From G963665215 sp963665215 (GTDB lineage Bacteria; Chloroflexota; Dehalococcoidia; Lucifugimonadales; CAUZJF01), in the NCBI GenBank assembly GCA_963665215.2, contig CAXXWW010000002.1, positions 416,369 through 480,368 of the forward strand: a DNA stretch of 64,000 nucleotides. The letters are read 5' to 3'. Positions 27,103-36,752 of this stretch are shown piece by piece. The position numbers and the translations under genes are program-made. How positions within the stretch are numbered: the first letter of the stretch is position 1; each line of letters begins with the position of its first letter. The notes under the pieces were generated by a model. That model worked only from the letters and a program-made list of their open reading frames with translations. It had not been told where the DNA came from and did no database searches.

Positions 27103-28236
27103 TTACCGCCTCAGACGGGACCGCAACTCCGCCGACACAGTCTCGACCTGCTCGCGGGTAATCTCGGGGTAAATGGGCAAGGACAGGATTCGCTGAGCGA
27201 TCCTGTGAGTCACTGGCAGGGACTCTGGGCTGATGCCCAGATTGCCGTAGGCTGGCTGTTCGTGTACGGGAATCGGGTAGTGCACACCGGCTCCTATGCC
27301 ATGTCGATTCAGTTCCCTAAGGATCCTGTCGCGATCCTCGATCTGAACGACATAGAGGTGAAACACATGCTCGGCGTCGGATGACGTTTTCGGTAGCTGG
27401 ATTCCATCTGTGCCATCCAGCAATTCGTCATACCATTCAGCAGCCCGGCGCCTCGCCTTGTTCCACTGTGAGAGATGCCTGAGCTTGACTCGAAGGATAG
27501 CGGCTTGAAGGCCATCGAGTCGGGAGCTCACACCCGCAAACGCGTGCTCGTATTTATCCTTGCGGCCGTGATTGGCCCGCATGCTTATTCGTTGAGCAAG
27601 TGACTTGTCTCGTGAAACGACGGCGCCTCCATCGCCCCATGCCCCGAGGTTCTTTCCGGGATAGAAGCTGAAGCACGCCGCGTCTCCCCACTGACCGGGG
27701 CTCTTCCCTCTGTAGGTAGCTCCATGTGCCTGGGCCGCATCTTCGATCACGGGAAGATGGTGGCGGCCGGCGATGGTCGTCAGCCTGTCCATCGCGACCA
27801 TCTGCCCGTAGAGATGCACCGGCAGCAGTGCCTTTGTCTTCGAAGTGATGACACGCTCTACCTCTGAAACGTCCATCAGATACGTCTCTGGGTCCACGTC
27901 GGCAAACACGGGCCGATAGCCCGCATTGCTGACCGCCTCGGCAGTCGCGATGAATGTGTGTGATACTGTTACGATTTCCCCAGTCCCATCGCCCTTGCCG
28001 AGAAGCTCGGCCAGGGCCAGCTCGATGGCGTCGGTCCCGCTTGCGCACAGTGCCACATGGCCGCCGCAGAACTCTGCGAACTCCGCCGCGAAAGCCTCGT
28101 GGTCCGGTCCCCCTATAAAGCTACTGGACCTAATGCATCGGCCCAACGCTCCATCGAATTCTGCGCGGTTGGCCAAGTACTGAGCATGGAGGTCCACAAG
28201 AGGTACTCTGGTCATAAGTCGGCTCGCCTCTATCAT
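27103..28236 (-). CDS. DegT/DnrJ/EryC1/StrS-family PLP sugar aminotransferase
   Basis: 377 residues. The PLP-binding Lys is Lys195 in FSFYPGKNLGAWGDGGAV, and the pyridine-N Asp is Asp166 in IEDAAQAHGA. The substrate loop is VSHTFIATAEAV. The family transaminates NDP-keto-sugars with glutamate. The ATG at 28236 overlaps the upstream stop (ATGA), supporting that start; an ATG 21 nt later is possible. The Gfo/Idh gene just upstream resembles the oxidase partner in WbpB/WbpE-type 3-amino-sugar synthesis, so the product may be a 3-amino-3-deoxy sugar. Confidence 0.9.
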   Translation of the reverse strand: MIEASRLMTRVPLVDLHAQYLANRAEFDGALGRCIRSSSFIGGPDHEAFAAEFAEFCGGHVALCASGTDAIELALAELLGKGDGTGEIVTVSHTFIATAEAVSNAGYRPVFADVDPETYLMDVSEVERVITSKTKALLPVHLYGQMVAMDRLTTIAGRHHLPVIEDAAQAHGATYRGKSPGQWGDAACFSFYPGKNLGAWGDGGAVVSRDKSLAQRISMRANHGRKDKYEHAFAGVSSRLDGLQAAILRVKLRHLSQWNKARRRAAEWYDELLDGTDGIQLPKTSSDAEHVFHLYVVQIEDRDRILRELNRHGIGAGVHYPIPVHEQPAYGNLGISPESLPVTHRIAQRILSLPIYPEITREQVETVSAELRSRLRR

Positions 28237-29321
28237 GTGCTGGTCCGCGGGGCAACCTGTCCTTCACGAGCGGCCAACTCAGGATATTCGACCGGCACGG
28301 GCCGGCCGCCGTCGGCCATGGAACGTGATAGTGACTCCAGCACAGCGACGACTTCTAGCCCATGTCTGCCTTCCGTCAATGGCGAAGCGCCATTCTCGAT
28401 GCAGTCCAGGAAGTGGTCCATCTCAACGGCCAGGGGTTCAGCCAGTCGAATGTTGGGAATAGTAAGGTCTCCGTCTCGCAGCCGTGCGGTGAACTCTGCG
28501 AAATCGGTCGTCGGACCCGAGGGACGGCTCTCTACCCCCTTGTCGAATATCTGAATGTGACGGTCTGCGTTCATATCATCGTAAATCAGCATTTTCTTGC
28601 TCCCCACCAACACCATTTGCCGGATCTTCTGCGGGTCCAGCCAGGACATGTGGAGATGTGCGCTTCGGCCGTCTGGATAGTCCAGCTGCGCAAAGGATAC
28701 CTCGGCGTGGCCATTTGGCGCCCCAATGCAGATCAAGCCGCGGGCGCTGACCTGATGTGGCCGAGACTCGAACCAGTAGTTCAAGATGGAGATGTCGTGA
28801 GGCGCCAGTGTCCACAGGACATCGGTGTCCTGTCTAAATCGCCCCAGGTTCAGTCGCTGGCTATAGGCATAGTGGATGTCCCCGAGCTCCCGGGCATCGA
28901 TTCGCTTCTTCACGTCGTGGACGATGTTGTTGTAAAGGAACGTGTGCCCGACCATCAGAATGCGCCCCGCATCGTCGGCCATTCCTACCAGTTCGACCCC
29001 CTGCTGCACCGTGCTGCTCATCGGCTTCTCCACGAACACATGCTTTTCGGCCAGCAGTGCTTTTGATACATGCTCATGGTGCATGCCTGAGGGTGTCGCG
29101 ACTATTACCGCGTCTATCGATGAGTCAGACAGTACGTCGTCCGATGAGCTGTGCAGTGAGACCCCTGGGTATCTAGCCCCGACCCGTTGCAAGGACGCGC
29201 GGTCTGGGTCGCAGACTGCTACTAGCTCAGCCCCAGGGTTTGCCATCACATTGCGTATTAGATTTGCCCCCCAATTGCCACAGCCGAACTGGGCAACTCT
29301 AACGGGCGGTACACTCCTCAC
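28233..29321 (-). CDS. Gfo/Idh/MocA-family sugar dehydrogenase
   Basis: 362 residues. The N-terminal NAD loop is GCGNWG (13-18), followed by AVCDPDRAS, VATPSGMHHEHV and the EKPM signature with catalytic Lys. The C-terminal half includes VLWTLAPHDISILNYW. Start codon is GTG (29319-29321), overlapping the stop of the remnant asnB frame as GTGA. It most likely oxidises a hydroxyl of a UDP-sugar to a ketone for the DegT aminotransferase that follows with ATGA overlap. Confidence 0.88.
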   Translation of the reverse strand: MRSVPPVRVAQFGCGNWGANLIRNVMANPGAELVAVCDPDRASLQRVGARYPGVSLHSSSDDVLSDSSIDAVIVATPSGMHHEHVSKALLAEKHVFVEKPMSSTVQQGVELVGMADDAGRILMVGHTFLYNNIVHDVKKRIDARELGDIHYAYSQRLNLGRFRQDTDVLWTLAPHDISILNYWFESRPHQVSARGLICIGAPNGHAEVSFAQLDYPDGRSAHLHMSWLDPQKIRQMVLVGSKKMLIYDDMNADRHIQIFDKGVESRPSGPTTDFAEFTARLRDGDLTIPNIRLAEPLAVEMDHFLDCIENGASPLTEGRHGLEVVAVLESLSRSMADGGRPVPVEYPELAAREGQVAPRTST

Positions 29322-29545
29322 CTGGCGCTCCTGCTCTTAAACAGCTGCATCAGGCGCATCGCGTGGATGAACCTCCAGCTCTGGCTGGCCGCCTGAAAGT
29401 CCTCTCTAGCAAAGGAGTCTTCAACGAACTTGCGAATCACCGGGCCGTCCCATATCTCGGACCCTAGAAATGCCTGGCTGCTCTCGAATTCCGCGTCAGG
29501 AGTATCCTCTTGGTCGAAGTTCCAGATGCCTACTATGCCGCACAC
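29318..29545 (-). pseudogene. asnB: Asparagine synthetase remnant with in-frame internal deletion
   Basis: A 75-codon frame starts with the family N-terminus MCGIVGIWNFDQED but jumps after about 20 residues to what looks like the family C-terminus (LGSEIWDGPVIRKFVEDSF and SWRFIHAMRLMQLFKSR). The glutaminase body and the ATP-pyrophosphatase domain are missing, so no catalysis is possible. The frame stays open and its stop still overlaps the GTG start of the Gfo/Idh gene. It may survive because translation coupling is useful, or simply be recent debris. Confidence 0.65.
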
Positions 29546-29573
29546 GCCGGGTGCCCGCCTTTCGATCGCATGT

Positions 29574-30942
29574 CTACAGCAAGTCTCGGTGCTTCTGCAG
29601 GAAATATTCGCTGCACCGGGCCTGCGAATAGCGGAGCGCCCAGCCGCCGTCTAGGCGTCTGAACCGCTCCTGGAGCGGAGTGCGCTCGCGAGGCTCTCGT
29701 CTGAGCGATACCAGCTCCTCTGTCGCTGCCAGGATTTCAGCTGATGTAGCGTTTCTGGCTTCATACTGCATCTGCGGGAAAACCTCAGCTCCGCCGCCAT
29801 CCAGAGAGCTGTGGAGGCTGGCCTGCTGGGAGAATGACAGGAACTCTCCAAATTGTCTCTGAACCAGCGTTGGCACCATCACGCAGCGTCTGGAGGCCGG
29901 CGGGGCTGCAATGTGCCAGTAGTTCAGGTACACAAATGGCCTGCCAAAACACTCTGCGAGGTAGGAAATCCCAGAGCCTGCCGTAACCGCAAGCTCTGCC
30001 ATATTGAATAGCTGGATGTCGTTTCTGAAGGTGGCAAGTCTCGACTCCGAGTAGTTGATCACGTCGCATTGCTGAAAGACCGCGGGCATCTTTTCGCGGC
30101 CGACGAAGACGAGATGGTATCCCTGTTCAGCCAAGTACGCCAAGGTGTCCAGGTATGTCTCAGGGTCTGTGGCCTTGGCCGTGGCATTTATGATATTCGT
30201 TCTAATGTGTATCAGGGCCAGCTTTTCAGTATTCCCATTCAAGAATTCACCCAACTGGCTATAGTTGAAGGCCGCGTCCTGTAGCGGAAAGAACTCCGCG
30301 GATTTGAGTACTCGCTTGTGATAATCCGCACGCTTGGCCAGTACGTCGGCCTTGGGGATCCGATGAAGGTATGACCCCTTGGACGTGGGCAGATGGTACT
30401 CATTGGTATCCGTCAGCTGCCACTTCATTCGGGAGAGTCCCGCATCCACCGTGATGTCCTTGAAACGCATGGTGATGGGCAATGACACGGCGTAGACAAG
30501 ACGGTTGGAGACAGCCCACCAGAATCTGCCCCCATAGAGCTGGACGCACGTAGTGGAGAGATCGCTGGGCTTCCGTATCCACACATACCGCCTGTTCTTA
30601 TCGATTTCGTCTTGAGGTCAGTCGCATCATTCTGAAGAAATTGTCCAGCTCAGAGATGATATGACCGGTCCCGTCGGCGATGTTGACCACCAAACGTATA
30701 TTGGAGGCGCGGAGCAGCTTGTAGGCCGGCCACAGCACCCAGGACAACCTCCCCGCAATGAACGGTGCGACACGAATTTCATAGTGTAACTGTAAGTTCA
30801 CGAAGCTGAGTTTTAGGTATCGCCCAATTTGATAGCCCGGCCAAACGATCGCGGCGATAGCGGAACCGGCGCGAGCCCCGAATGAGGCGGTTAGCACGTA
30901 GGCTATCCGGTCAAACTTCGTGGGGCGGGTTGATGTGCTCAC
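29574..30942 (-). pseudogene. TIGR04372-like glycosyltransferase split by a frameshift
   Basis: Two frames together make one protein. The first (30942-30598) ends ADGTGHIISELDNFFRMM...RRNR and then meets TAA. The second (about 30599-29574) continues KNRRYVWIRKPSD and contains IHIRTNIINATAK, VFVGREKMP, AVTAGSGISYLAECFGRPFVYLN and ends ARCSEYFLQKHRDLL. Skipping one base at about 30600 joins them, which points to a +1 indel. The joined protein resembles TIGR04372 putative glycosyltransferases. The ATG at 30942 overlaps the preceding stop as ATGA. It could be a pseudogene or an assembly error. Confidence 0.65.
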
Positions 30943-32060
30943 GTTCGCGCCCCGAGAGAACGACGGTAGCGTAATCCCTTTCTCACCAGCCTCTTACTCA
31001 CTCTCGACCATTTCTTATACCCCATCAAGAGCGGAAGCAAGAGGCGAATCCACATCGTGTCTGACTGAATTCGCGACTCCACCCTCTCCCAGTCGACGGC
31101 TTCCCCGGATTTGTACCGTATGGTGAAGCTGGGGAAGTAGTGCCTGTGCAGCTCACCTGTATGCGAGCTTGCCCAGCGGACGACATGGAGTGATCTAGAC
31201 CTCGGCCGTGACAGCCTGAGCTTACCAACGTCGAAATCTGCGGGGCTCAGGTCAATCCAGGCTAGCTCGTCTGACTCGGTGACCACGTGGACCTCTTCCC
31301 AAGAATCGCACATCATCCGCACATAGTCGCCATCAATCGGGCCAATGTTGCGGATAGACTCTTTCCACTTCTTCTCACGATTGGGAAAGTACGTGATGAG
31401 TGGGTGCAGATGGAAGCATCTTGACGCGAGAGAGTTATCACCAACTTTCCAATGTTTGAAGCTAGGCCAGAAGCTAAACCGGTCGGCTTCCCAAAACAGG
31501 TGATCTGCTATTGGATGCACATTGGAGAGAGCCAGGGATAGGAGCTCCATGTTCGGGAATTCCAGGGTTTTCTCGCGTGAATCACAGAACCTCCGTTGTA
31601 GCTTCGGCACCATCGCTTCGGACACCGTGCGCAGACCGGCACACATCACCGCGCTCTTACCGCCATGAACCAGCTCGCACGCCCTCGATAGACCGCCGTC
31701 CGATATGAGGTTGTCGGGAGGAAGGTATATGAGCGCCGCATCCTATAGCAGCGCTTCCTTCACTGCTTCAGTCGTCCCTACGATCATGTCGTGAAAATTG
31801 TTAGCGGTTTGAGCAGTGTCTCCGGTCAATAGAGGCATGACGCTTACATCGGCCGTGCTGGAGAGCGCACGATAGCTTGGGTGCCGCTCGATCTTTGCGG
31901 CATCCTCTGGCCTCGTATATATCTGGTAGACAAGGTACCCATACTTCGCACATGCCGGCAGGTTGATAGAAGACAGATGATTAGGGAGTGTCGTATTCAG
32001 AAACAGCTCCAGGTAACTGTCGCCCCAGACGACGACCGCAAATGAAATCTCAAGGGTCAA
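30939..32060 (-). pseudogene. Unrecognised polysaccharide-locus gene with an in-frame TAG
   Basis: Reading leftward from ATG 32060 the frame encodes 105 residues (ending VKEALL), meets TAG at 31743-31745 and then continues in the same frame through DAALIYLPPDNLISDGG to a stop at 30939-30941. Total is 374 codons. The early strand FAVVVWGDSYLELFLNTTLPN and the later PPDNL resemble a GT-A-like nucleotide-sugar fold, but I cannot name a family with confidence. No frameshift is needed, only the single amber codon. It overlaps the next gene by ATGA, so it belongs to the operon. Confidence 0.6.
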
Positions 32061-32102
32061 TCCCTCTCAAACTCGCATCTTTGCGCAGCCAGCCTCCCGA
32101 TC

Positions 32103-33386
32103 CTAGCCCTGTGATATTCTAAATTGGTAGTCCATCATCATGAACCCTCCCGGCGCCCGACCTCTTCCGTAGTAGTCTCCGTAGTCCACGGAAAACACAC
32201 CGGCTTGCTGAACATGGTCCTCGATTTCGTCGCCGGTCCTGGAAGACCTGGCCATAAGGTTGTAATAGTACTTGCCGATGTTCAGGGACCATTTAGGGAC
32301 GATGCATTCCAGCCGACCTGACCTACCACCCTCAAGGTTTATTTGCTGATCTAGGTTGTCGGTGCCCAGGCCCGTAACGAACAGGTTTCCAGGCGTCCAG
32401 ATTGCAATGCCCGCCGAGAGATCCCTCAATTGTTCGCTAGTGGTGTTTTCATATAGCAGGACGAACTTGACCAGGCGACCGGGCACTACCGTTTGGACCC
32501 GCTTCCCGTATTCATCTTCCAGCCAGCTATCGACGAAGCGAAAACGGCCCCGGCCCTCACGGTCCGTTCGTTCGCCCAATGTAGGGGTCTCGGCTTCGGT
32601 AAGCGACGCATAGTAGGTGTCGATGACGGCCCGCGTGTCGCCATCGGTGGATATGCGTCCGTTCTCCAAGAGGATGCAGCGAGAGCACAGCGCTGCAACG
32701 GTGTCCAGCCGGTGGCTTACGTACAGGACGGTGCGGCCCTGACCGGCCACGTTTTCCATTTTGCCCAGGCACTTCTGCTGAAAGGCATGGTCCCCAACGG
32801 CGAGGACCTCGTCTACCACAAGGATGTCCGGCTCGAGATGGGCCGCGACGGCGAAGGCCAGGCGCAGCTGCATACCGCTGGAATACCGCTTCACCGGCGT
32901 ATCGATGAACTTCTCGACCTCGGAGAAGGCGACGATCTCATCGAACTTGCGGTTGATCTCGGCCTTGCCCATGCCGAGGATGGCCCCGTTCAGATAGATG
33001 TTATCGCGACCCGTCAGCTCTGGATGAAAGCCGGTGCCGACATTCAGAAGGGCCGCCACCCTTCCCCTGACTTTTGCAGACCCTTCAGTAGGCTCGGTGA
33101 TGCGGGAAAGAATTCTCAGCAGGGTGGTCTTCCCTGCGCCGTTGCGGCCGATTACGCCCACCACCTCTCCTGGCTCGACCTCGAAGGAGATGTCTTTCAA
33201 GGCCCAGATGATCTCGGTGGCGTCTGTCGCGCCGTAGGCGTCTCCGCGGAGGAGCCGCCCCGCCCGTCGAAAGGGCGTAGCAACCGCATCTGTAAGGGTC
33301 TCCCTGAGCGTCCGGTACGCTGGCCTGGGCCCGCCGATGAGGTACCGCTTGCCGAGGCCATGTACCTTGATTGCTACGTCGCCCAT
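32103..33386 (-). CDS. wzt: ABC-transporter ATPase for polysaccharide export (Wzt-like, with C-terminal domain)
   Basis: 427 residues. The ATPase half has Walker A GRNGAGKT (80-87), signature YSSGMQ (168-173) and Walker B DILVVDE (187-193), then the H-loop in VLYVSHRLD. The roughly 180-residue C-terminal extension (VRFKFVLLYEN-like strands, GRAPGGFMMMDYQF end) resembles the Wzt C-domain that recognises the finished glycan in E. coli O8/O9a. With the permease upstream it would export lipid-linked polymer across the membrane. Confidence 0.92.
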   Translation of the reverse strand: MGDVAIKVHGLGKRYLIGGPRPAYRTLRETLTDAVATPFRRAGRLLRGDAYGATDATEIIWALKDISFEVEPGEVVGVIGRNGAGKTTLLRILSRITEPTEGSAKVRGRVAALLNVGTGFHPELTGRDNIYLNGAILGMGKAEINRKFDEIVAFSEVEKFIDTPVKRYSSGMQLRLAFAVAAHLEPDILVVDEVLAVGDHAFQQKCLGKMENVAGQGRTVLYVSHRLDTVAALCSRCILLENGRISTDGDTRAVIDTYYASLTEAETPTLGERTDREGRGRFRFVDSWLEDEYGKRVQTVVPGRLVKFVLLYENTTSEQLRDLSAGIAIWTPGNLFVTGLGTDNLDQQINLEGGRSGRLECIVPKWSLNIGKYYYNLMARSSRTGDEIEDHVQQAGVFSVDYGDYYGRGRAPGGFMMMDYQFRISQG

Positions 33387-33395
33387 GGTCCGTAT

Positions 33396-34286
33396 CTACA
33401 CCACGTCTGCAAACGTCCGCTCCAGCCTCCGGAAGTAGTAGGCGCCCGATACGAGAAGGAGAACAGCAGTCAGTGTCGACAAGATGATGATGGGGCCGGG
33501 AGATGTGGCCGTACCCAGCAGGGCCCACCTGAACCCCTCCACGACCCCGGCCATCGGGTTTACGCCGTAGATGGTGCGCCATGGCTCCGAGAGCAGGCTG
33601 CTCGGATACGCGATGGGGGTCATGAACAGCCAGGTCTGGGTGAGGAACGGAATGGTGTAGCGCACGTCGCGGAACTGCACGTTCATAGCGGCCAGCCACA
33701 GGCCCACGCCCAGGGCGGTCGCAAGAGCCAGCAACAGCAGAAACGGCAGCCAGACTACGTGCCACGTGGGAATTATCCCGAACAGCGCCATCATCCCCAG
33801 AAGAACGATGAAGGCCAGCATGAAGTCCACCAGGCCTGGGACCACGCTGGCGATGGGCAGAGCGAGGCGTGGGAAGTACACCTGCTTGATCTGTTCGACG
33901 CTGCCCACGATGCTGTTGGATGTGCTCCCTAGTCCGGAAGCAAACAGCGCCCAGGGTACCAGGCCGGCGAAGCTGAAGATGGAGTAGGGTAAGCCGTCGG
34001 AAGGCATCTTGGCCAGCGTGCCGAAGACCAGCGTGAAGACGGCCATGGTACTGAGAGGCTGGATGATCGCCCATGCGGCCCCCAGCACAGTCTGCTTGTA
34101 GCGAACCTTGATATCGCGCCAGGCGAGGAAGTAGACGAGCTCATGGTATTGCCACACCTCCCTGATGCCGATGGCCGCCCAGCCCCGAGAGGCTCGAATG
34201 GTGTAGACAGCTGGAGCCTCCGGGGCAGGGCCACCGCTAGCAGTGCCGGCGCCTTTGTTACGCCTTAGACCTGATATTAGTGACAC
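33396..34286 (-). CDS. wzm: ABC-2-type polysaccharide export permease (Wzm-like)
   Basis: About 296 residues from a GTG at 34286 with GGAG 8 nt upstream; the longer frame reaches into the next gene and has no ATG after its stop. The permease region begins IREVWQYHELVYFLAWRDIKVRYKQT, the usual amphipathic start of ABC-2 exporters. Six hydrophobic segments follow, including MAVFTLVFGTLA, FIVLLGMMALFGII and IIILSTLTAVLLLV. It pairs with the ATPase, whose ATG is 9 nt after its stop. Confidence 0.88.
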   Translation of the reverse strand: MSLISGLRRNKGAGTASGGPAPEAPAVYTIRASRGWAAIGIREVWQYHELVYFLAWRDIKVRYKQTVLGAAWAIIQPLSTMAVFTLVFGTLAKMPSDGLPYSIFSFAGLVPWALFASGLGSTSNSIVGSVEQIKQVYFPRLALPIASVVPGLVDFMLAFIVLLGMMALFGIIPTWHVVWLPFLLLLALATALGVGLWLAAMNVQFRDVRYTIPFLTQTWLFMTPIAYPSSLLSEPWRTIYGVNPMAGVVEGFRWALLGTATSPGPIIILSTLTAVLLLVSGAYYFRRLERTFADVV

Positions 34287-34401
34287 CCGGACTGCTCCAG
34301 AGGGAGGGGTTCGACGCTCAGAGCCAAGATCTGGTGCTGAGCCAACCCACCGGCACTTCTGGATGTGGGCCGCTGGCGTGGGCGCCCCTGCCGACGCGCC
34401 C

Positions 34402-35373
34402 TCAAGCGGCGATCTCTCGCGCCCAACTTCGATTCTCCAGATACCATTCGACCAGCCTGCCGGTCCCAATTTCGATATCCGTTTGGGGGCGCCAGCCCAG
34501 CAAGCGTTGCGCCTTGCCGATGTCGGCCCAGGTTGCCGGGACATCGCCGGGCTGGCTCGGCTCATGAACTATATTTGCCGTCTTGTCGAGGAGCATTTCC
34601 AACATTTTGATGGCATCCATGAGCTTTACAGGGGAGCCTGAGCCGAGATTAACGACCTCATATCCAAGGGGCTTTGTGGCAGCTACGGCACCTCGCGCAA
34701 TGTCGTCTACATAGGTGAAGTCCCTTGACTGGCGCCCGTCACCGTATACGGTTACAGGTCTGCCCTCAGCAATCCACTGGACGAACCTGAACAGGCTCAT
34801 ATCGGGACGGCCCGCGGGGCCATACACGGTAAAAAAGCGCAGCACCGTGACATCGAGCTGGTACAGGTGGTGGTATGTGAAACACAGCGATTCCGCCGCC
34901 ATTTTGGAGGCTGCATAGGGTGAGAGTGGTCGGCCTGTAGGGGAGTGCTCTTCATATGGCCGCTTGTCGCTGGCGCCATAAATGCTGGAAGTGGAAGCCT
35001 GCACGAACTTGGGGACGCCAAAATCCCTACACATTTCGAGCAGGTTGAGCGTACCGGTTACGTTTGTGTCAATATACGCCCAGGGATTTCCCAGAGACTG
35101 AGGGACCCCTGCTCGCGCAGCCAGGTTAATGACGGCATCGAAGCTTGCGCCGAAAACGCCTCGAAGCGCCTCGCGGTCGCATATGTCAAGCTGACAAAAC
35201 TTGAACCCTGATCGAGTGTCAAGCCGGCTGAGCCGCCACTGCTTGAGACGAACGTCGTAGGCGTCATTCAGGTTGTCGACCCCTGTGACAGCGGCGCCTT
35301 CCTCCAGCAAGAGTTCAACGACCCTGGCGCCAATAAATCCAGCGCTGCCGGTTACGAGGTAGCTGGAGGTCAT
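34402..35373 (-). CDS. UDP-sugar 4-epimerase-like SDR (GalE/uronate epimerase group)
   Basis: 323 residues from ATG 35373, which overlaps the dehydrogenase stop (ATGA) and starts MTSSYLVTGSAGFIG. Other motifs are VDNLNDAYD, ASTSSIYGASD, YAASKMAAE (Y-x3-K) and VLRFFTVYGPAGRPDM. The last is characteristic of UDP-glucuronate 4-epimerases. Coupling to a nucleotide-sugar dehydrogenase fits the making and epimerising of a uronic acid; specificity is inferred. Confidence 0.85.
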   Translation of the reverse strand: MTSSYLVTGSAGFIGARVVELLLEEGAAVTGVDNLNDAYDVRLKQWRLSRLDTRSGFKFCQLDICDREALRGVFGASFDAVINLAARAGVPQSLGNPWAYIDTNVTGTLNLLEMCRDFGVPKFVQASTSSIYGASDKRPYEEHSPTGRPLSPYAASKMAAESLCFTYHHLYQLDVTVLRFFTVYGPAGRPDMSLFRFVQWIAEGRPVTVYGDGRQSRDFTYVDDIARGAVAATKPLGYEVVNLGSGSPVKLMDAIKMLEMLLDKTANIVHEPSQPGDVPATWADIGKAQRLLGWRPQTDIEIGTGRLVEWYLENRSWAREIAA

Positions 35374-36752
35374 AGCTTGATGACACGACCTACCGGCGAG
35401 TCCACCCCGGCCGTGGCGTTCCGGGTGTCGAGCACCAGGGTGCTGCTTGCCACGACCCAGTCCCAATCGTAGCTACTGTGGGCCGTGGTGATTACCACGC
35501 AGTCGGAATCCCGCAATGCGGCGGCGTCGAGTCGCACAGACGGCATAGGGCGCCCGTCCACCATCAACTCGGGCACGTATGGATCGTGATATCTCGCGGC
35601 CGCTCCCTTTTCCAGGAGAAGCTGGATCACGTCGAGGGCTGGCGACTCACGCGTGTCCCCCACATCTGCCTTGTAGGCCACTCCCAGCACCAGCACGCCT
35701 GAGCCTTTTAGCGGCTTGCCGGCCTCATTCAGAGCATCTGATATCTTGCCCAGCACGTATTCGGGCATGCCCAGGTTTATCTCATCAGCCAGCTGTATAA
35801 ATTTGGCGTTATAGTTCAGGGTCCTTAGCTTCCAGGCCAGGTACTGTGGATCTACTGGTATGCAATGGCCACCCAGACCTGGGCCGGGGTAGAAGGGCAT
35901 AAAGCCGAATGGCTTGGTCTTAGCGGCGTCAATCACCTCCCAGACATCCACACCCAGCCTGTCGCACATGATTGCGATCTCATTTACCAGCGCCACATTT
36001 GTGGCCCGGAAGGTGTTCTCAAGAAGCTTTACCATCTCGGCGACCTTAGGGGATGAAACTGTGGTGATCTGATCGACCACGGTCTCATACAGCTTTTGTG
36101 CCACCTCGAGGCACTGCGGAGTAGCGCCGCCCATAACCTTGGGGGTGTTTCGTATCGTCCAGTCCTTTCGCCCAGGATCGATGCGCTCCGGCGAAAATGC
36201 GAGAAAAAAATCGGTCCCGGCTCTGAAGGATAGCCCCCTTGCACCCTCCAAGCGTGGCAGGATTACCTCTTCTGTCGTGCCAGGGTAGGTCGTGCTTTCC
36301 AGCACGACGAGTATACCTGAGTGCAAATGGCGCGCGATCTCGTCGGCGGCCACTATGATGTGGGAGAGGTCCGGGTCTTTCGTCTTGCTCAGCGGGGTCG
36401 GGACGCACACGATAGCGACATCGGTGTCCTCCAGAGGCGCGAAATCGGCCTCCGCCGTTAGCCTCCCGGGACGGCGGCCGCCTGCCGAGGAAGCTGCTGG
36501 ACGAGATGACCGGCCCCCGGAGGTGAGCGCGGCGAGCTCGTCGGAGGTAACGTCCGGCAAGTAGGACTCGCCCTGATTTATGCTCGAGACCCTTGCACGA
36601 TCGATGTCAATCCCGGTCACCCGAAATCCCGCCCTCGCGAATGCAACTGCCAGAGACAGTCCCACATAGCCCAGCCCGACGACTGAGACGGCCGCACGGC
36701 GGGTCTCGATCTTATTCAGAATTTCGGGTGTGGATTCAGGTACGGTTTTCAA
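35370..36752 (-). CDS. UDP-glucose/GDP-mannose-type nucleotide-sugar dehydrogenase
   Basis: 460 residues. The N-terminal NAD loop is VVGLGYVGLSLA (GLGYVG 26-31), with IVCVPTPLSKTKDPD and LESTTYPGTTEEV. The catalytic Cys is Cys297 in GLGGHCIPVD. The C-terminal UDP-binding domain contains VLGVAYKADVGDTRESPA. The overall form fits the WecC/UDP-GlcNAc-6-dehydrogenase group. It makes a UDP-uronic acid by two NAD-dependent oxidations. First gene of the leftward operon, about 670 nt after the promoter at 37427-37455. Confidence 0.92.
   Translation of the reverse strand: MKTVPESTPEILNKIETRRAAVSVVGLGYVGLSLAVAFARAGFRVTGIDIDRARVSSINQGESYLPDVTSDELAALTSGGRSSRPAASSAGGRRPGRLTAEADFAPLEDTDVAIVCVPTPLSKTKDPDLSHIIVAADEIARHLHSGILVVLESTTYPGTTEEVILPRLEGARGLSFRAGTDFFLAFSPERIDPGRKDWTIRNTPKVMGGATPQCLEVAQKLYETVVDQITTVSSPKVAEMVKLLENTFRATNVALVNEIAIMCDRLGVDVWEVIDAAKTKPFGFMPFYPGPGLGGHCIPVDPQYLAWKLRTLNYNAKFIQLADEINLGMPEYVLGKISDALNEAGKPLKGSGVLVLGVAYKADVGDTRESPALDVIQLLLEKGAAARYHDPYVPELMVDGRPMPSVRLDAAALRDSDCVVITTAHSSYDWDWVVASSTLVLDTRNATAGVDSPVGRVIKL

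Noticed and set aside
30598..30600. TAA in the TIGR04372-like gene as recoding site
   Set aside because: No slippery motif or following structure was seen; the simple explanation is an indel.
32493..33932. A 479-codon rightward frame
   Set aside because: It is the shadow of the Wzt/Wzm genes, with no motif and heavy His/Gln/Arg bias.
34287..34565. Long N-terminal extension of the Wzm permease
   Set aside because: The extension lies partly in the epimerase gene and is Pro/Ala/Arg-rich without similarity; a GTG with a good ribosome site is nearer the first conserved residues.
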